Below, in pieces: positions 1 to 8,603 of a stretch of 64,000 bases of DNA. The notes beneath the pieces were generated by a model. That model made no database searches, was not told where the DNA came from, and worked only from the letters and a program-made list of their open reading frames with translations. Position numbers and translations under genes: made by a program. Origin of the DNA: Sphingopyxis sp. Root154 (GTDB taxonomy: Bacteria > Pseudomonadota > Alphaproteobacteria > Sphingomonadales > Sphingomonadaceae). Positions within the stretch are counted from its first letter, which is position 1. Every line of letters begins with the position of its first letter. The stretch is taken from contig NZ_LMGI01000002.1 in the NCBI RefSeq assembly GCF_001427105.1, forward strand, positions 124,001 to 188,000. Reading direction: 5' to 3'.

Positions 1-1
1 C

Positions 2-1738
2 CGGATCGAGAGCTACGGCACGTTCTTCAAGGACCGGCGGGCCAATATATCGATGGTGTCGGGTGTCGTCGTCGGCGCGTTGACCCTGCTCCTCCTCAAT
101 TTCCTCTTCTTCTCGATCACCGGATTCAAGGAGTTTCTGTGGCTGGCGGTTGCCGAGGCCTTTTTCGCGCTGAATACGGTTCACTCGGAAGGCTACATCA
201 CCATCTTCTTTCTGTACGACAAACCGCTTACCGGCATTGCCGTCGAAGATTTCTTCAAATGCGGATTTGCGGCCGCGATGGCTCAATTCTGTCGGAGCTT
301 CGTCAAAACGAGGCGCAATTTCCCCAAGAGCGACCTCATTTTGAAGGGGCTCATCCTTTTTGCCGTCGCCGTGATGCTGCTGCAGCCCGGATTGTCGCTT
401 TACCCGCCCGAGATTCGGTTTTTCCTCCATCTGTCCGGATGGCTCGTGGCAGTTGCCGTTGCGCTCTTTCTTCCCTTCGTCGGCTATGCCGCGATCAAAC
501 AGCTCGGCTTCCAGCTCTGGCCCCTCTTCGCGGGATGGGCGAGCCTCGCGCTGTTCATCATCTATGCCGCAATCGCGTCGATGGGGGTGTTCAGCTGGCT
601 CCCGATCAACTGGCATCTCGCCGGCCCGGTCGGGCTTTTTGAATCGGTCATGGTCACGCTGGCGCTCGGACTGAACCTCAAAAAGATCCAGCAGGAAAAG
701 CTGGCCGCCGACGCGAACGTCGCGCAGTCGCTCAGCGAGCGCCTCGAAATCAGCGAACGGGCAAAGCGGCTCGCCGAAGAGAAAGCATTCGCGCTCGAGA
801 CCGTCAACAGTCAAAACGCCCTACTGCACGCGTCGGGTCATGATAGCCGGCAGGTCATTCTTGCGCTCAACAGCGCGGTAGAGGTCCTGAAGCGGCAGGA
901 GGCGCCGGCTGGCGATCCAGCCCTCGTCGAAATGCTCGAAAGCTCGGCCGACTATCTGAGCGAGATTGTCTCGACGACGATCTCGGGCGCCAATATCGCG
1001 GCAGGAGACTCCCATTTCGTCACCCTCAGCGCATTTCGCGGCTACGCGCTGCTCGAACCGCTGGCGATGATGTTCAAAGCGCTGTTCGCGAGCAAAAAAT
1101 TGGCGCTCAAGGTGAGCGTGGAAGATCAAGTCACGATCATTTCGGACAAGCCGCTCCTCATGCGTGCTCTGGCCAATTTACTGAGTAACAGCTATCAATA
1201 TACCGAGTTCGGGGGCGCACGCATCTCCCTCACGCTCGAAGGCGGACAAGCCGTAATCGAGATTGCCGACAGCGGCAGCGGAATGCCTGCGAGGGTCGCC
1301 GCAGCCTTGAACGGCGATGCCGACGGACGAATACGGGGTGATGAAAGCACGGTTGGGACGGGCTCAGGGTTCGGATCGGCCAAACGCATTGTCGAAACCC
1401 TCCGGGGAAAATTGGAGATCGTCTCTTCTACCTCGGAGGGCACCACGATCCGGATCGTGCTGCCCGGCGCCTTCGCCGCGACCACCCCGATCACGGCCGA
1501 CGAGTTGCGGATATGTCTCCCCGAATGGACCATTGTCGATTTCGACAAGCGTAGCGAATTCGGCGCGGCGCTGGCGTCGTCCGAGCAAGCGGACAAGCCC
1601 GTCATCGCGCTGACCTATGACGATAGCACCGTCACGCGCGGACGCCTGAGCGAGCTTGTCACCATGGTCGCGATCAAGCCAGCGTGCAGCGAACTATTGC
1701 AGCACCCTCTTCTCGCAAAGGCGTCAAAGGAGATTTAG
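2..1738 (+). CDS. 7TM-type membrane sensor histidine kinase, 5' end outside window
   Basis: The reading frame is open to the left edge, so the first visible ATG (53) is probably internal and the N-terminal sensor part is missing. The visible part starts with about six to seven hydrophobic segments, resembling the 7TMR-DISM membrane domain. A short coiled coil (about residues 215-260 from ATG 53) follows, then a phospho-acceptor box with HDSRQ, and an ATPase domain with N box NLLSNSYQYT, G1 DSGSGMP and G2 GTGSGFG. The last 80 residues look like a degenerate receiver: an IKP motif remains, but no clear acidic pocket or phosphorylatable Asp. It ends tail-to-tail with the LuxR-type regulator, overlapping 15 bp, which suggests a functional pair. 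Confidence 0.85.
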   Translation, partial: RIESYGTFFKDRRANISMVSGVVVGALTLLLLNFLFFSITGFKEFLWLAVAEAFFALNTVHSEGYITIFFLYDKPLTGIAVEDFFKCGFAAAMAQFCRSFVKTRRNFPKSDLILKGLILFAVAVMLLQPGLSLYPPEIRFFLHLSGWLVAVAVALFLPFVGYAAIKQLGFQLWPLFAGWASLALFIIYAAIASMGVFSWLPINWHLAGPVGLFESVMVTLALGLNLKKIQQEKLAADANVAQSLSERLEISERAKRLAEEKAFALETVNSQNALLHASGHDSRQVILALNSAVEVLKRQEAPAGDPALVEMLESSADYLSEIVSTTISGANIAAGDSHFVTLSAFRGYALLEPLAMMFKALFASKKLALKVSVEDQVTIISDKPLLMRALANLLSNSYQYTEFGGARISLTLEGGQAVIEIADSGSGMPARVAAALNGDADGRIRGDESTVGTGSGFGSAKRIVETLRGKLEIVSSTSEGTTIRIVLPGAFAATTPITADELRICLPEWTIVDFDKRSEFGAALASSEQADKPVIALTYDDSTVTRGRLSELVTMVAIKPACSELLQHPLLAKASKEI

Positions 1739-2338
1739 CTCGTTGGCGCGTTCGACGATCTTGCGATTGTGCGGAGCGTCGAGTTTTCGCCGCAGCTCGG
1801 CGATGTGGAAGGAAACGGTCGGCGGAGCGATCGCAAGTCGATACGCGATCTCCTTGTTCGTTTCGCCCTGCGCCAGATAGTGGAGGATCGCCATCTGGCG
1901 AGACGAGAGCGCGACCGGCGGCTGCTGAAACTTGCCGAGCGCCTCCCCGATATGCGGAGAAATATAGACTTCGCCCGCAAGCGCCGCGTCACAGGCGGCG
2001 ACAATAGAGTCGAGCGGGTCCGATTTGCTGACGACCGCGCGTGCGCCGAGCTTGAGCGCCGAATGGATTTCGTTGAGGTGCGTCTCGCCAGTCAGGATGA
2101 TCACCGTCATGTCGCGCGATCCGACGATCTCGGCGAGTACGTTGATCCCACGGACGTCGGGCAGGTTGAGGTCGAGGATGACCAGATCGACCGGCTGCGA
2201 CTGGATAAATGCGTTGACGGTCGCTCCGCGATCGAGTGAACCGACCACGGCGTAACGGTCGAGCGATCCGAACAGGAAACGCAGCCCGCTCTGCGTAATC
2301 CGATGATCGTCCACGATCAGGATATTATGTTTCAGCAT
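1724..2338 (-). CDS. NarL/LuxR-family response regulator
   Basis: 204 residues. An N-terminal receiver domain has an acidic pocket (IVDDH), Asp56 in LDLNLPD and a Lys near residue 105 (VVSKSD). A C-terminal LuxR-type helix-turn-helix covers about residues 140-200 (LSSRQMAILHYLAQGETNKEIA, split here: recognition helix follows with PPTVSFHIAELRRKL). The ATG at 2338 puts the receiver at the very N-terminus; GAGAGGGG lies about 11 nt upstream. An ATG at 2506 would add 56 non-homologous residues and is disfavoured. Likely the DNA-binding partner of the convergent 7TM kinase; targets unknown. Confidence 0.9.
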   Translation of the reverse strand: MLKHNILIVDDHRITQSGLRFLFGSLDRYAVVGSLDRGATVNAFIQSQPVDLVILDLNLPDVRGINVLAEIVGSRDMTVIILTGETHLNEIHSALKLGARAVVSKSDPLDSIVAACDAALAGEVYISPHIGEALGKFQQPPVALSSRQMAILHYLAQGETNKEIAYRLAIAPPTVSFHIAELRRKLDAPHNRKIVERANELNLL

Positions 2339-2606
2339 CAAGCCCGTACCCCTCTCGCCCGAGAAGCCTTGTCCGAAGAATGGACGGCCGCCGCAACCCG
2401 AATTAATGTGGGGTGCACGAGATTTGGTCTGCGGGGCGACTCTGCGGACGAAAAGGCCCCACCCTTCCGAATGGAGCATTTCCGGCCTCGGACGGTACCG
2501 CTGCATCTGGCCGACAGGAGAAGGTCCGCTTTGCGATCCAGAATGTGAATAGCAGCCCTTCCAACCGACAATCTACGCGTTCCTGCCGATAGGGGCCAAT
2601 CGACGC
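2339..2606. other. Intergenic stretch upstream of the LuxR-type regulator
   Basis: 268 bases separate the receiver-HisKA_2 gene from the LuxR-type regulator, both on the minus strand. No convincing gene, hairpin terminator or operator palindrome was seen. The promoter of the LuxR-type gene is expected here but cannot be placed. Confidence 0.4.
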
Positions 2607-3683
2607 TTATTCCCCTGAATTGCCGCGCAGATCCTTCGCTTGCACCTTCAATGTCGTCGAGGCGCGCATTCCCGGGCGCGCTCCCACGTCGTTCACGGCG
2701 CGGTAGTAAACTTCCGCTTTGTTCGTCCGTGCCAATGCATCGATTAACTTGGTGCCGAGACCGGTCCCTTGAACCACGCCGTTAGCTGGCATACCGGGAC
2801 CGTCGTCCTCGACGCTCAGTTCGATTTCCTTGTCCCCCGTTTGGCGGAGACATAGCCGAATCTCCCCATCCTCGCCGTCTCCATAGGCATATTTGCAAGC
2901 GTTGCTGACCCATTCGTTGGCGATCATGCCGAGCGCCACTGCCTTGTCGGTCGACAACCGGATCGGATCGACCGCCGCGACGACCGTGCGACGCGCGCTC
3001 CCGGTCGACCAAGTCGAGCCGATATCGTCGGCAAGCCCAGCCAGGTAATCGTCCATTGCGACGAACTCGACGTCGTCGGTAGTGTAAAGACGCCGGTTCA
3101 CCTGCGCGATCGTAGCAATGCGCTGCTGCGTCTTCTGGAGCGCTTCTCGCGCACCCGCGTCCGCCAGACCCTTCGACTGGAGCGCAATAAAGGACATGAC
3201 CATCTGAAGGTTGTTGGCGACGCGGTGGTTGACTTCCTTAAGCATGGCTTCGAGCCGCGCATTGCTCGCGCGAAGTTCGGTCTCGGCGAGCTCGCGTGCG
3301 CGGCGAAGCTCGGCGCGCTCGAGAACCTGCGCGAAGGTACTGGAGAGCAAATCGAAGAAGTCCTCGCCGACCGATTTCACGACATAATCGTCGGCGCCAG
3401 CTTTAAGGGCTGCAACCGCAATGCGGCTTTCCTCGGAGCCTGTGACATAGACAATGGGCGGGCAATCGGGCAGCGCGCGCAGCGCCTCGATCGTCGCGAG
3501 CCCGTCCTGTCCTGGCATATAATGATCGACGGCGATGAGATCGAATTGCGTCGTCTGCGCCATTGCGACGCCCTCGCAGCCGCTGGCGGCAAGGCTGACC
3601 TCAAAGCCTTTTCGCGTGAGCGCACGCGAAACGAGGCGCCTGATGCCCTCATCGTCATCGATGTATAGAATATGTGGTGGCAC
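2607..3683 (-). CDS. Receiver-HisKA_2 hybrid histidine kinase
   Basis: 358 residues. Residues 1-120 form a receiver domain with an IDDDE acidic pocket, phospho-acceptor Asp53 (AVDHYMPG) and Lys103. A coiled coil (about 120-148) leads into a HisKA_2-type H box with His153 in EVNHRVANNLQ, then a HATPase domain (NEWVSNACKYA N box; EDDGPGMP and GTGLGTKL glycine boxes). No membrane segment or DNA-binding domain is present, so it is a cytoplasmic kinase controlled by phosphorylation of its own receiver. It is the last gene of a CHASE3 kinase - receiver - receiver/kinase operon, 5 bp after the middle gene. HisKA_2 kinases often feed alphaproteobacterial stress signalling; that link is inference. Confidence 0.88.
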   Translation of the reverse strand: MPPHILYIDDDEGIRRLVSRALTRKGFEVSLAASGCEGVAMAQTTQFDLIAVDHYMPGQDGLATIEALRALPDCPPIVYVTGSEESRIAVAALKAGADDYVVKSVGEDFFDLLSSTFAQVLERAELRRARELAETELRASNARLEAMLKEVNHRVANNLQMVMSFIALQSKGLADAGAREALQKTQQRIATIAQVNRRLYTTDDVEFVAMDDYLAGLADDIGSTWSTGSARRTVVAAVDPIRLSTDKAVALGMIANEWVSNACKYAYGDGEDGEIRLCLRQTGDKEIELSVEDDGPGMPANGVVQGTGLGTKLIDALARTNKAEVYYRAVNDVGARPGMRASTTLKVQAKDLRGNSGE

Positions 3684-3688
3684 GCGTC

Positions 3689-4138
3689 TCAGACTGGATC
3701 GGGGTCGGGAACCTGGATCACCGACAGGAAAAGGCCAAGCTGGCGGATCGCATCGGCGAAGCTCTCATAATTCACCGGCTTGGTGATGTAGACGTTACAG
3801 CCCAGATCATAGCAACGCTGGATCTCGACCTTGTCGTCGGTCGTGGTAAGCACCACGACCGGCGTGCGGCGAAGCGGGCTGTCGTCGGCCTTCAACTTTG
3901 CGAGAATATCGGTGCCGCTCATATCGGGCAGGTTCAGGTCGAGCAGGACGAGCGCGGGGCCGTTGCGAACAGGACCATCCTTGCCGTCATAAAGGAAATC
4001 GAGCGCCGACGTGCCGTCGAGAAAATGATGGATCGTGTTCGAGATCCCGGCGCGGCGGATATTTTTCTCGATCAGTCGGGCATGACCTTCGTCATCCTCG
4101 ATCATCACGATACTAACTGGCTTTTGGTCAGGCATCAT
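3689..4138 (-). CDS. Single-domain response regulator, Rcp1-like
   Basis: 149 residues, almost entirely one receiver domain: acidic pair in MIEDDEGHARL, Asp67 in LLDLNLPDMSG, Thr in LTTTDD and Lys in YITKPVN. The extended loop (FLYDGKDGPVRNGPALV) and the ending match the Rcp1 family that pairs with phytochrome-type and CHASE3 kinases. No output domain, so it likely relays phosphate. The start is one of two consecutive ATGs (4138 or 4135), and the gene overlaps the stop of the upstream CHASE3 kinase by 8-11 bp, indicating translational coupling. Confidence 0.9.
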   Translation of the reverse strand: MMPDQKPVSIVMIEDDEGHARLIEKNIRRAGISNTIHHFLDGTSALDFLYDGKDGPVRNGPALVLLDLNLPDMSGTDILAKLKADDSPLRRTPVVVLTTTDDKVEIQRCYDLGCNVYITKPVNYESFADAIRQLGLFLSVIQVPDPDPV

Positions 4139-5630
4139 CGTTCCCGCTTGCGTACTCGGTCGGCAGGATCAAGCGAAAGGTCGATCCTTCGTTCAACGCC
4201 GACTGCAACTCTATGAATCCGCCGAGGCGATATGCGAGCGCACGGGCATGCGCAAGCCCGATGCCCTCGCCCGGCTGGTCCTGAACCCCGGAGCGGCGGA
4301 ACAGATCGAACACCCGATCATGGTCGCGCGGGTCGATACCTCGGCCATTGTCGGTAACCGTCACAACTGCGCGGCCGTGATCAATCCCCCCGCTTACGCT
4401 GATCAGGCCCGGTCTTCCGGGCAGGAGGTATTTTAAGGCGTTCTCGACAAGGTTCGAGAGGATCTGCTCGACTGCTACGCGGTCGTTCACGACCGTCGGC
4501 AGTGGTGCGACGTCGACCTTTGTACCAGTCTCGTCGATCCGGTGCTGCAGGCTGTCGACAATGCCTTTGACAACGGATGTCAGATCAAGCGCCTCGGGCG
4601 TTAGCGTCCGCCGGCCCTGCCGCGACAGGTTGAGAATAGCATTGATCAGCCGGTCCATCTTCTGCGTCGAACTGCGGATAAAGCCGATCGCTTCGGGCAG
4701 ATCCTCCTCGATCGCGAGGCGCGTTCCCTTTTCGGGCGGCTTCCAGCCATCGGCATCGCTCTTTGCCAGATAATCCGTGATTGCCTTACGCGCCGTCTCG
4801 AGCTCGGCAGTAAAACCCATGACGTTCACGAGCGGCGAACGCAGATCGTGCGAGACGATATATGCAAAGCGCTGGATTTCGTTATTGGCGCGCTGGAGCT
4901 CTGACGTGCGCGCGTCGACGAGATATTCCAGCCCGAGGTTCAGGCTGTGGAGCTCTTCCCGCGACTCCCTGAGCTCGACCAAGTTGCGACGGACGAGCCA
5001 GAGCGTGACCGCTGCGACAATAACGATCAGCAGTCCGGTGGCGATCAGGATCGCGCTGAACAGGCCCTGCGTGCGCTTCTGGTTCGCCTCGCGCGCCCGC
5101 AACAGCGCCAGCTCGTCGCTCACCATTTCGCTCACGACATCCCGCGCCGCCCGCACATTTGCGACGGCAGCGTCGTTGGTGAAATCGGCCAGCATGCGCT
5201 CGCGCGCCGCTCCGCTGAGCCCGACAGACTGGCGATAATTACCGCTATAGGCGTCGAGCAGGGCGCGAAGGCGCTTGACGCGCGCCTTCTGCTCGGGATT
5301 GTCGGCGATCAGCTTGTCGAGCTCTCCAAGTTGGGCGCGCGCGGCGCGCTGGGATTGCGCGACCAGATCGTTGAACAAGGGATCGCCCGTAAGGAGCAAT
5401 CCCCGGCGCGCGGTTTCCATGCGCTCTTTCGCACTCGCAAATGATCCCAGGCTCGCCTCTACCGCGAGCGTGTGCGCAACCATGCGCGCGTCCCCGTCAT
5501 TCTGTCGCTGCACCCAGAACGCGGCCACCGCCGCCCCGAGCAAGGCAACGAAGCCGACCGAGAGCAGCAAGATGATGAGCCGGTTGGCGCGGGTGTCGCG
5601 CCCGAGCGACGTCAGCCTTACTGAATCCAT
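4128..5630 (-). CDS. CHASE3-domain membrane histidine kinase
   Basis: 500 residues. A membrane segment at about 18-38 and a second at about 190-212 flank a periplasmic CHASE3 domain (ETARRGLLLTGDPLF). A coiled coil, a HisKA domain with YIVSHDLRSPL and a HATPase domain (NLVENALKY; DNGRGI; GEGIGLAHARAL) follow. The ATG at 5630 is chosen over the upstream TTG at 5660: it puts a short basic N-terminus before the first membrane helix and has GAGGA about 12 nt upstream. It is the first gene of a three-gene operon and the likely phosphate donor to the Rcp1-like receiver. The signal is unknown. Confidence 0.9.
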   Translation of the reverse strand: MDSVRLTSLGRDTRANRLIILLLSVGFVALLGAAVAAFWVQRQNDGDARMVAHTLAVEASLGSFASAKERMETARRGLLLTGDPLFNDLVAQSQRAARAQLGELDKLIADNPEQKARVKRLRALLDAYSGNYRQSVGLSGAARERMLADFTNDAAVANVRAARDVVSEMVSDELALLRAREANQKRTQGLFSAILIATGLLIVIVAAVTLWLVRRNLVELRESREELHSLNLGLEYLVDARTSELQRANNEIQRFAYIVSHDLRSPLVNVMGFTAELETARKAITDYLAKSDADGWKPPEKGTRLAIEEDLPEAIGFIRSSTQKMDRLINAILNLSRQGRRTLTPEALDLTSVVKGIVDSLQHRIDETGTKVDVAPLPTVVNDRVAVEQILSNLVENALKYLLPGRPGLISVSGGIDHGRAVVTVTDNGRGIDPRDHDRVFDLFRRSGVQDQPGEGIGLAHARALAYRLGGFIELQSALNEGSTFRLILPTEYASGNDDA

Positions 5631-5887
5631 GAAACGTCCGCGTCCTCGTTGAATCTGCAAGCTGCGCGGTGAAGCTTCATGCCCGTCCTTGACGTACCCT
5701 GCAAGCGACGCGTAGGCGGTCCGCTATTGGCCGGTAGCGGTCTGTCCGCTTCTGACCAAAAATGCGAAAAGCAGACTCAACCTGGCCAGCGTTGAGATGC
5801 ATGTTGTTCCTCCCGCAGGGTAACCCATCTTTCGATTAACAGTCGGCGCCTACAACTATCGTCAAAACCAAGATAATTCCGCTGGAA
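5631..5887. other. Intergenic stretch, no gene seen
   Basis: Between the CHASE3 kinase start and the alginate-export remnant. Short open frames occur on both strands, but none has a recognisable protein or a credible ribosome binding site. The promoter of the three-gene signalling operon is expected here but could not be placed. Confidence 0.4.
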
Positions 5888-6178
5888 GTGCGCACACTTC
5901 GCGAGAGCTGCGAAATCAGGGATGTGCAGCTTTCGATTACGGGCGCTAACCCCGTACCGAAACGCATCGACGCTTTTGCCGCCTATCGGCCGCTCTGGCT
6001 GGCATCGCGCTTCGACAGCTTCTCGACGACCGGCGTCCGTGACGCCTCCGGAGGCGCGGGACGGTTCGCTGGTCATCAGATCGAAGCGCGCGTTCGCTAC
6101 TGGTTATTACCCAAACGCCTTCGTCTCGAATGGAACGGTCTGCTGCTCGCGAAAGGCCAATTTCCGTCCCTAGCCTGA
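5888..6178 (+). pseudogene. Decayed C-terminal fragment of an alginate-export family outer-membrane protein
   Basis: The frame carries about 75 residues resembling the C-terminal strands of alginate-export family outer-membrane proteins: KRIDAFAAYRPLWLASR, then TTGVRDASGGAGRFAGHQIE, then ARVRYWLLPKRLRLEW and LLLAKGQF. Intact family members are several hundred residues long and continue after the KGxF motif with a short terminal strand; here a stop follows at once, and nothing upstream encodes the rest of the barrel. No promoter or ribosome binding site is evident. It is read as a relic of a deleted gene next to tRNA-Met. The family assignment is from memory of the motif, not a search. Confidence 0.6.
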
Positions 6179-6418
6179 TTCACGGAGCAAAAATCCGCGT
6201 GTCAGAAACAACATCCTATCTTCAAGATATTGATAATAGCAAATATTTTTCCAATGGATGGAGCTTCAAGCGGGGAGTTCACACAATTTCCCACACAATC
6301 CAGCAGAATCGTGGCCCACCGATCGCCGCCGTCGATTTTGTGCGCCGATTATTGCCGATTTCTCGATCAAAGAATCGCCGCATAAGCTGCTGAAAAATCT
6401 AGGAATTTCGTGATTTTT

Positions 6419-6495
6419 TGGTAGCGGAGGAGGGACTCGAACCCCCGACACGCGGATTATGATTCCGCTGCTCTAACCAGCTGAGCTACTCCGCC
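6419..6495 (-). tRNA. tRNA-Met (CAT), elongator type
   Basis: A full cloverleaf folds from the minus strand. The 7-bp acceptor stem starts GGCGGAG; the D arm has AGCTCAG...GAGC. The anticodon stem GCGGA/TCCGC encloses the loop ATCATAA with anticodon CAT, and the T arm has GGGGGTTCGAGTCCC. The discriminator A is followed by an encoded CCA at 6419-6421. The first acceptor pair is G-U, and the three G-C pairs before the anticodon typical of initiator tRNA are absent, so this is the elongator. A lysidine-modified tRNA-Ile2 also reads CAT but normally has a different acceptor stem. Confidence 0.95.
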
Positions 6496-6556
6496 CCGAA
6501 AGGCCGCCGCGATGGGCGAGCAGCGCCTATAGGCAGGGCATTCGCGCTGGTCAATA

Positions 6557-7054
6557 TCATGTGCGCAATCCGCGAAAATTGCGCGCGAAGGCCGGTTGCC
6601 ACGGCCCGCCGAGGTAGTGATGCCCCGCGAGACCCGCAATCGTCAGCGCGCGCGGCCGGAAGTCTGCGGCGAGTTCGGCGAGGAGCGCGCGCGCCTCGGC
6701 GGGCTCCACTTTGTTCTGGACCGTGATGTGGAGCCGCGGCGTTCCCTGATCCTGCAGCGTCAGCATCCCGGTGAAATGGTCGGCGATGCGCTCGCGAATC
6801 GCCAGCAGGTCTGCGCTGTCGATGCGAAAGGCGACGCCGCCGCCGAGCGAATATATGCCGCGCAGGCTGGCGGCTGGGGGCGGTGTGTCGGCGGCGATGC
6901 GGCGAATCAGCCGGTCGAGTTCATCGAGGCACGACGGCGGCAGCTGATGGAACAGCGTGATGTGCGCCGCAAGATGATTGCGCTCGGGCGGATAATGCGC
7001 CGCGCGCAAATTGTTGAAGTGGAGCTGGTCCGCCGCACCCATCGTCGCGGTCAC
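6557..7054 (-). CDS. 2'-5' RNA ligase / 2H phosphoesterase family protein
   Basis: 165 residues with the two H-x-T/S signatures of the 2H phosphoesterase superfamily, HITLFH near residue 31 and HITVQN near residue 109. Such proteins open cyclic phosphodiesters or join RNA ends; the substrate of this one is unknown. The conserved frame seems to continue a few residues upstream of the GTG at 7054 (PIIV), but no ATG, GTG or TTG is available before the peroxiredoxin gene, so GTG 7054 is used. It follows the peroxiredoxin on the same strand with a 61-bp gap. Confidence 0.75.
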   Translation of the reverse strand: MTATMGAADQLHFNNLRAAHYPPERNHLAAHITLFHQLPPSCLDELDRLIRRIAADTPPPAASLRGIYSLGGGVAFRIDSADLLAIRERIADHFTGMLTLQDQGTPRLHITVQNKVEPAEARALLAELAADFRPRALTIAGLAGHHYLGGPWQPAFARNFRGLRT

Positions 7055-7115
7055 GATGATGGGTACGGCGCCAGCGGCCCGGACGGGAGGGGGGGATGCC
7101 GGGCCGCTTATCGGT

Positions 7116-7676
7116 TTACGCCGCCTGCGACAGCTTGCCCTGGTACGGGTTCGCCTTCACCCACTCGAGCGCCTTTTCGGGGGTCGATTCGACATAGGGA
7201 TCGCTGTCGGTGCCGACGTCGTTGATGCCGGGTTCGACGAACATCTGAACCACGACGCCGTCATCGACGATCGCGGTGTAGCGCCAGCTGCGCATGCCGA
7301 AGCCGAGGTGATCCTTGTTGATCAGCATACCCATGCGGCGCGTGAACGCGCCCGAGCCGTCGGGAACCATCTTCACATTTTCAACGCCGAGGTTCTTGCC
7401 CCAGTTGAACATGACGAAGGCGTCGTTGACGCTGATGCAATGGATGTCGGCGACGCCTTCAGCGGCGAAGTCACCGTGCAGACGCTCGAAGCCCGGGCAC
7501 TGCTCGTTCGAGCAGGTCGGGGTGTAGGCGCCGGGCAGGCCGAACAGGATGTGGCGGCCTTCGCCGAACAGCTCGCCGGTGTCGACATCCTGCCAGCGGA
7601 ACGGGTTCGGGCCGTCGACGGCTTCGTCGCGCACGCGCGTCTTGAGCGTCACGGCGGGAACGGGCTGATTGATCAT
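7116..7676 (-). CDS. Peroxiredoxin, Prx5-like
   Basis: 186 residues. The thioredoxin-fold peroxidase carries the active-site motif PGAYTPTCS with the peroxidatic Cys, and a further Cys five residues on (NEQC). Prx5-type enzymes reduce hydrogen peroxide and organic hydroperoxides using thioredoxin or glutathione. The conserved FNWGKNLGV and the C-terminal helix support a full-length protein. The ATG at 7676 has AAGG about 9 nt upstream, better than the upstream in-frame start at 7718. A hairpin at 7755-7779 lies in its leader or promoter region. Confidence 0.88.
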   Translation of the reverse strand: MINQPVPAVTLKTRVRDEAVDGPNPFRWQDVDTGELFGEGRHILFGLPGAYTPTCSNEQCPGFERLHGDFAAEGVADIHCISVNDAFVMFNWGKNLGVENVKMVPDGSGAFTRRMGMLINKDHLGFGMRSWRYTAIVDDGVVVQMFVEPGINDVGTDSDPYVESTPEKALEWVKANPYQGKLSQAA

Positions 7677-7754
7677 GGGAGAGCCTTTCTGTTGTTGGTT
7701 TCGTGCGCCTAAGCGCATGAAAGGCGACTGCGGTCCAATCGATAAATTGGCAAA

Positions 7755-7779
7755 GGTTGATCGGATTTTTCGATCAACC
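7755..7779 (-). terminator. Hairpin between hydrolase and peroxiredoxin genes
   Basis: Perfect 9-bp arms GGTTGATCG and CGATCAACC enclose a 7-nt loop. On the minus strand it is followed by TTTGCC, a weak U tract. It may end transcription of the mltG-hydrolase unit, or be an operator for the peroxiredoxin. Confidence 0.4.
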
Positions 7780-7818
7780 CGGATTGCAGAAATTCGAATG
7801 CCAAATGCGGGCGCGGGG

Positions 7819-8571
7819 CTATAGGCTGGCCCAGAATCCGCGCAGCGCAGCGGCGACCTCGACGGGCCGTTCGGCGATCGCCCAATGTCCTGCCCCCTCG
7901 ATCACCGTCAGCGGTGTGCCGGCGTTCGCCGCGAAGCGCTGCGCAACCGACAGCTCGACATAGGGATCGCCCGCGCCCCAGATCAGCGCACCATTCGCAG
8001 GCAGCTTGCCGATATCGCGTGCCCAGTCATGCTCGAAACTGAGCCCCTTGGCCGACCGATAGAGTTTCAGGATCGCGCGGCGCTTGTCCTTGTTCGCCCA
8101 TTGCGCCGCTTCTTCGCGCGCGATGTCGGCGGGCATGCCCTGCGCCGCCAGCCCCTCGGCGAGCTTGGCGGGCTTGCTGAGCGCCATGAAGATTTCGCCG
8201 AGCAGCGGCGTGTTCCAGATGCGCGCGATACGGTGGCCGCGATAGTCGGGATCGATCACCGCGTTCGAAACCGCCCAGCTGCGGATCAGATCGGGGCGGA
8301 GCATCGCGGCGCGCTGCGCGATGAGCGCGCCCCAATCGTGGCCGACGATGTCGATCGGGCCGTGCGCCGCGACCAGCGCCTCCGCCTGCCCCACCGCCCA
8401 GTCGGCATAGGCTTCTTTCGTTGCCGGAAAGCCGGCGGGAAGCGGGCTGGTAAAGCCCGGCAGCGCGGGAATCGCAACCGGCGTGTCGCCGAGATCGAGC
8501 GCGGCGAGCAGCGGACGCCAGATGGCGGGGCTGTCGGGGACGCCGTGGAGGAAGAGTTTGGCAGTTGTCAT
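7819..8571 (-). CDS. Alpha/beta-fold hydrolase, epoxide hydrolase/dehalogenase-like
   Basis: 250 residues. It has an HGVPDSP oxyanion loop near the N-terminus, the nucleophile elbow GHDWGA with Asp as nucleophile (as in epoxide hydrolases and haloalkane dehalogenases), a cap region (about 125-190), WGAGDPY before the acid residue, and the catalytic His in GAGHWA. An Asp nucleophile argues against an ordinary esterase; the substrate is unknown. Of two tandem ATGs the second (8571) is chosen because GAGGGGG lies at about 7 nt. It is 32 bp after mltG and probably cotranscribed. Confidence 0.82.
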   Translation of the reverse strand: MTTAKLFLHGVPDSPAIWRPLLAALDLGDTPVAIPALPGFTSPLPAGFPATKEAYADWAVGQAEALVAAHGPIDIVGHDWGALIAQRAAMLRPDLIRSWAVSNAVIDPDYRGHRIARIWNTPLLGEIFMALSKPAKLAEGLAAQGMPADIAREEAAQWANKDKRRAILKLYRSAKGLSFEHDWARDIGKLPANGALIWGAGDPYVELSVAQRFAANAGTPLTVIEGAGHWAIAERPVEVAAALRGFWASL

Positions 8572-8603
8572 CATTCGGCCCCCTCTGTCGGCTGTGCAGA
8601 CGG

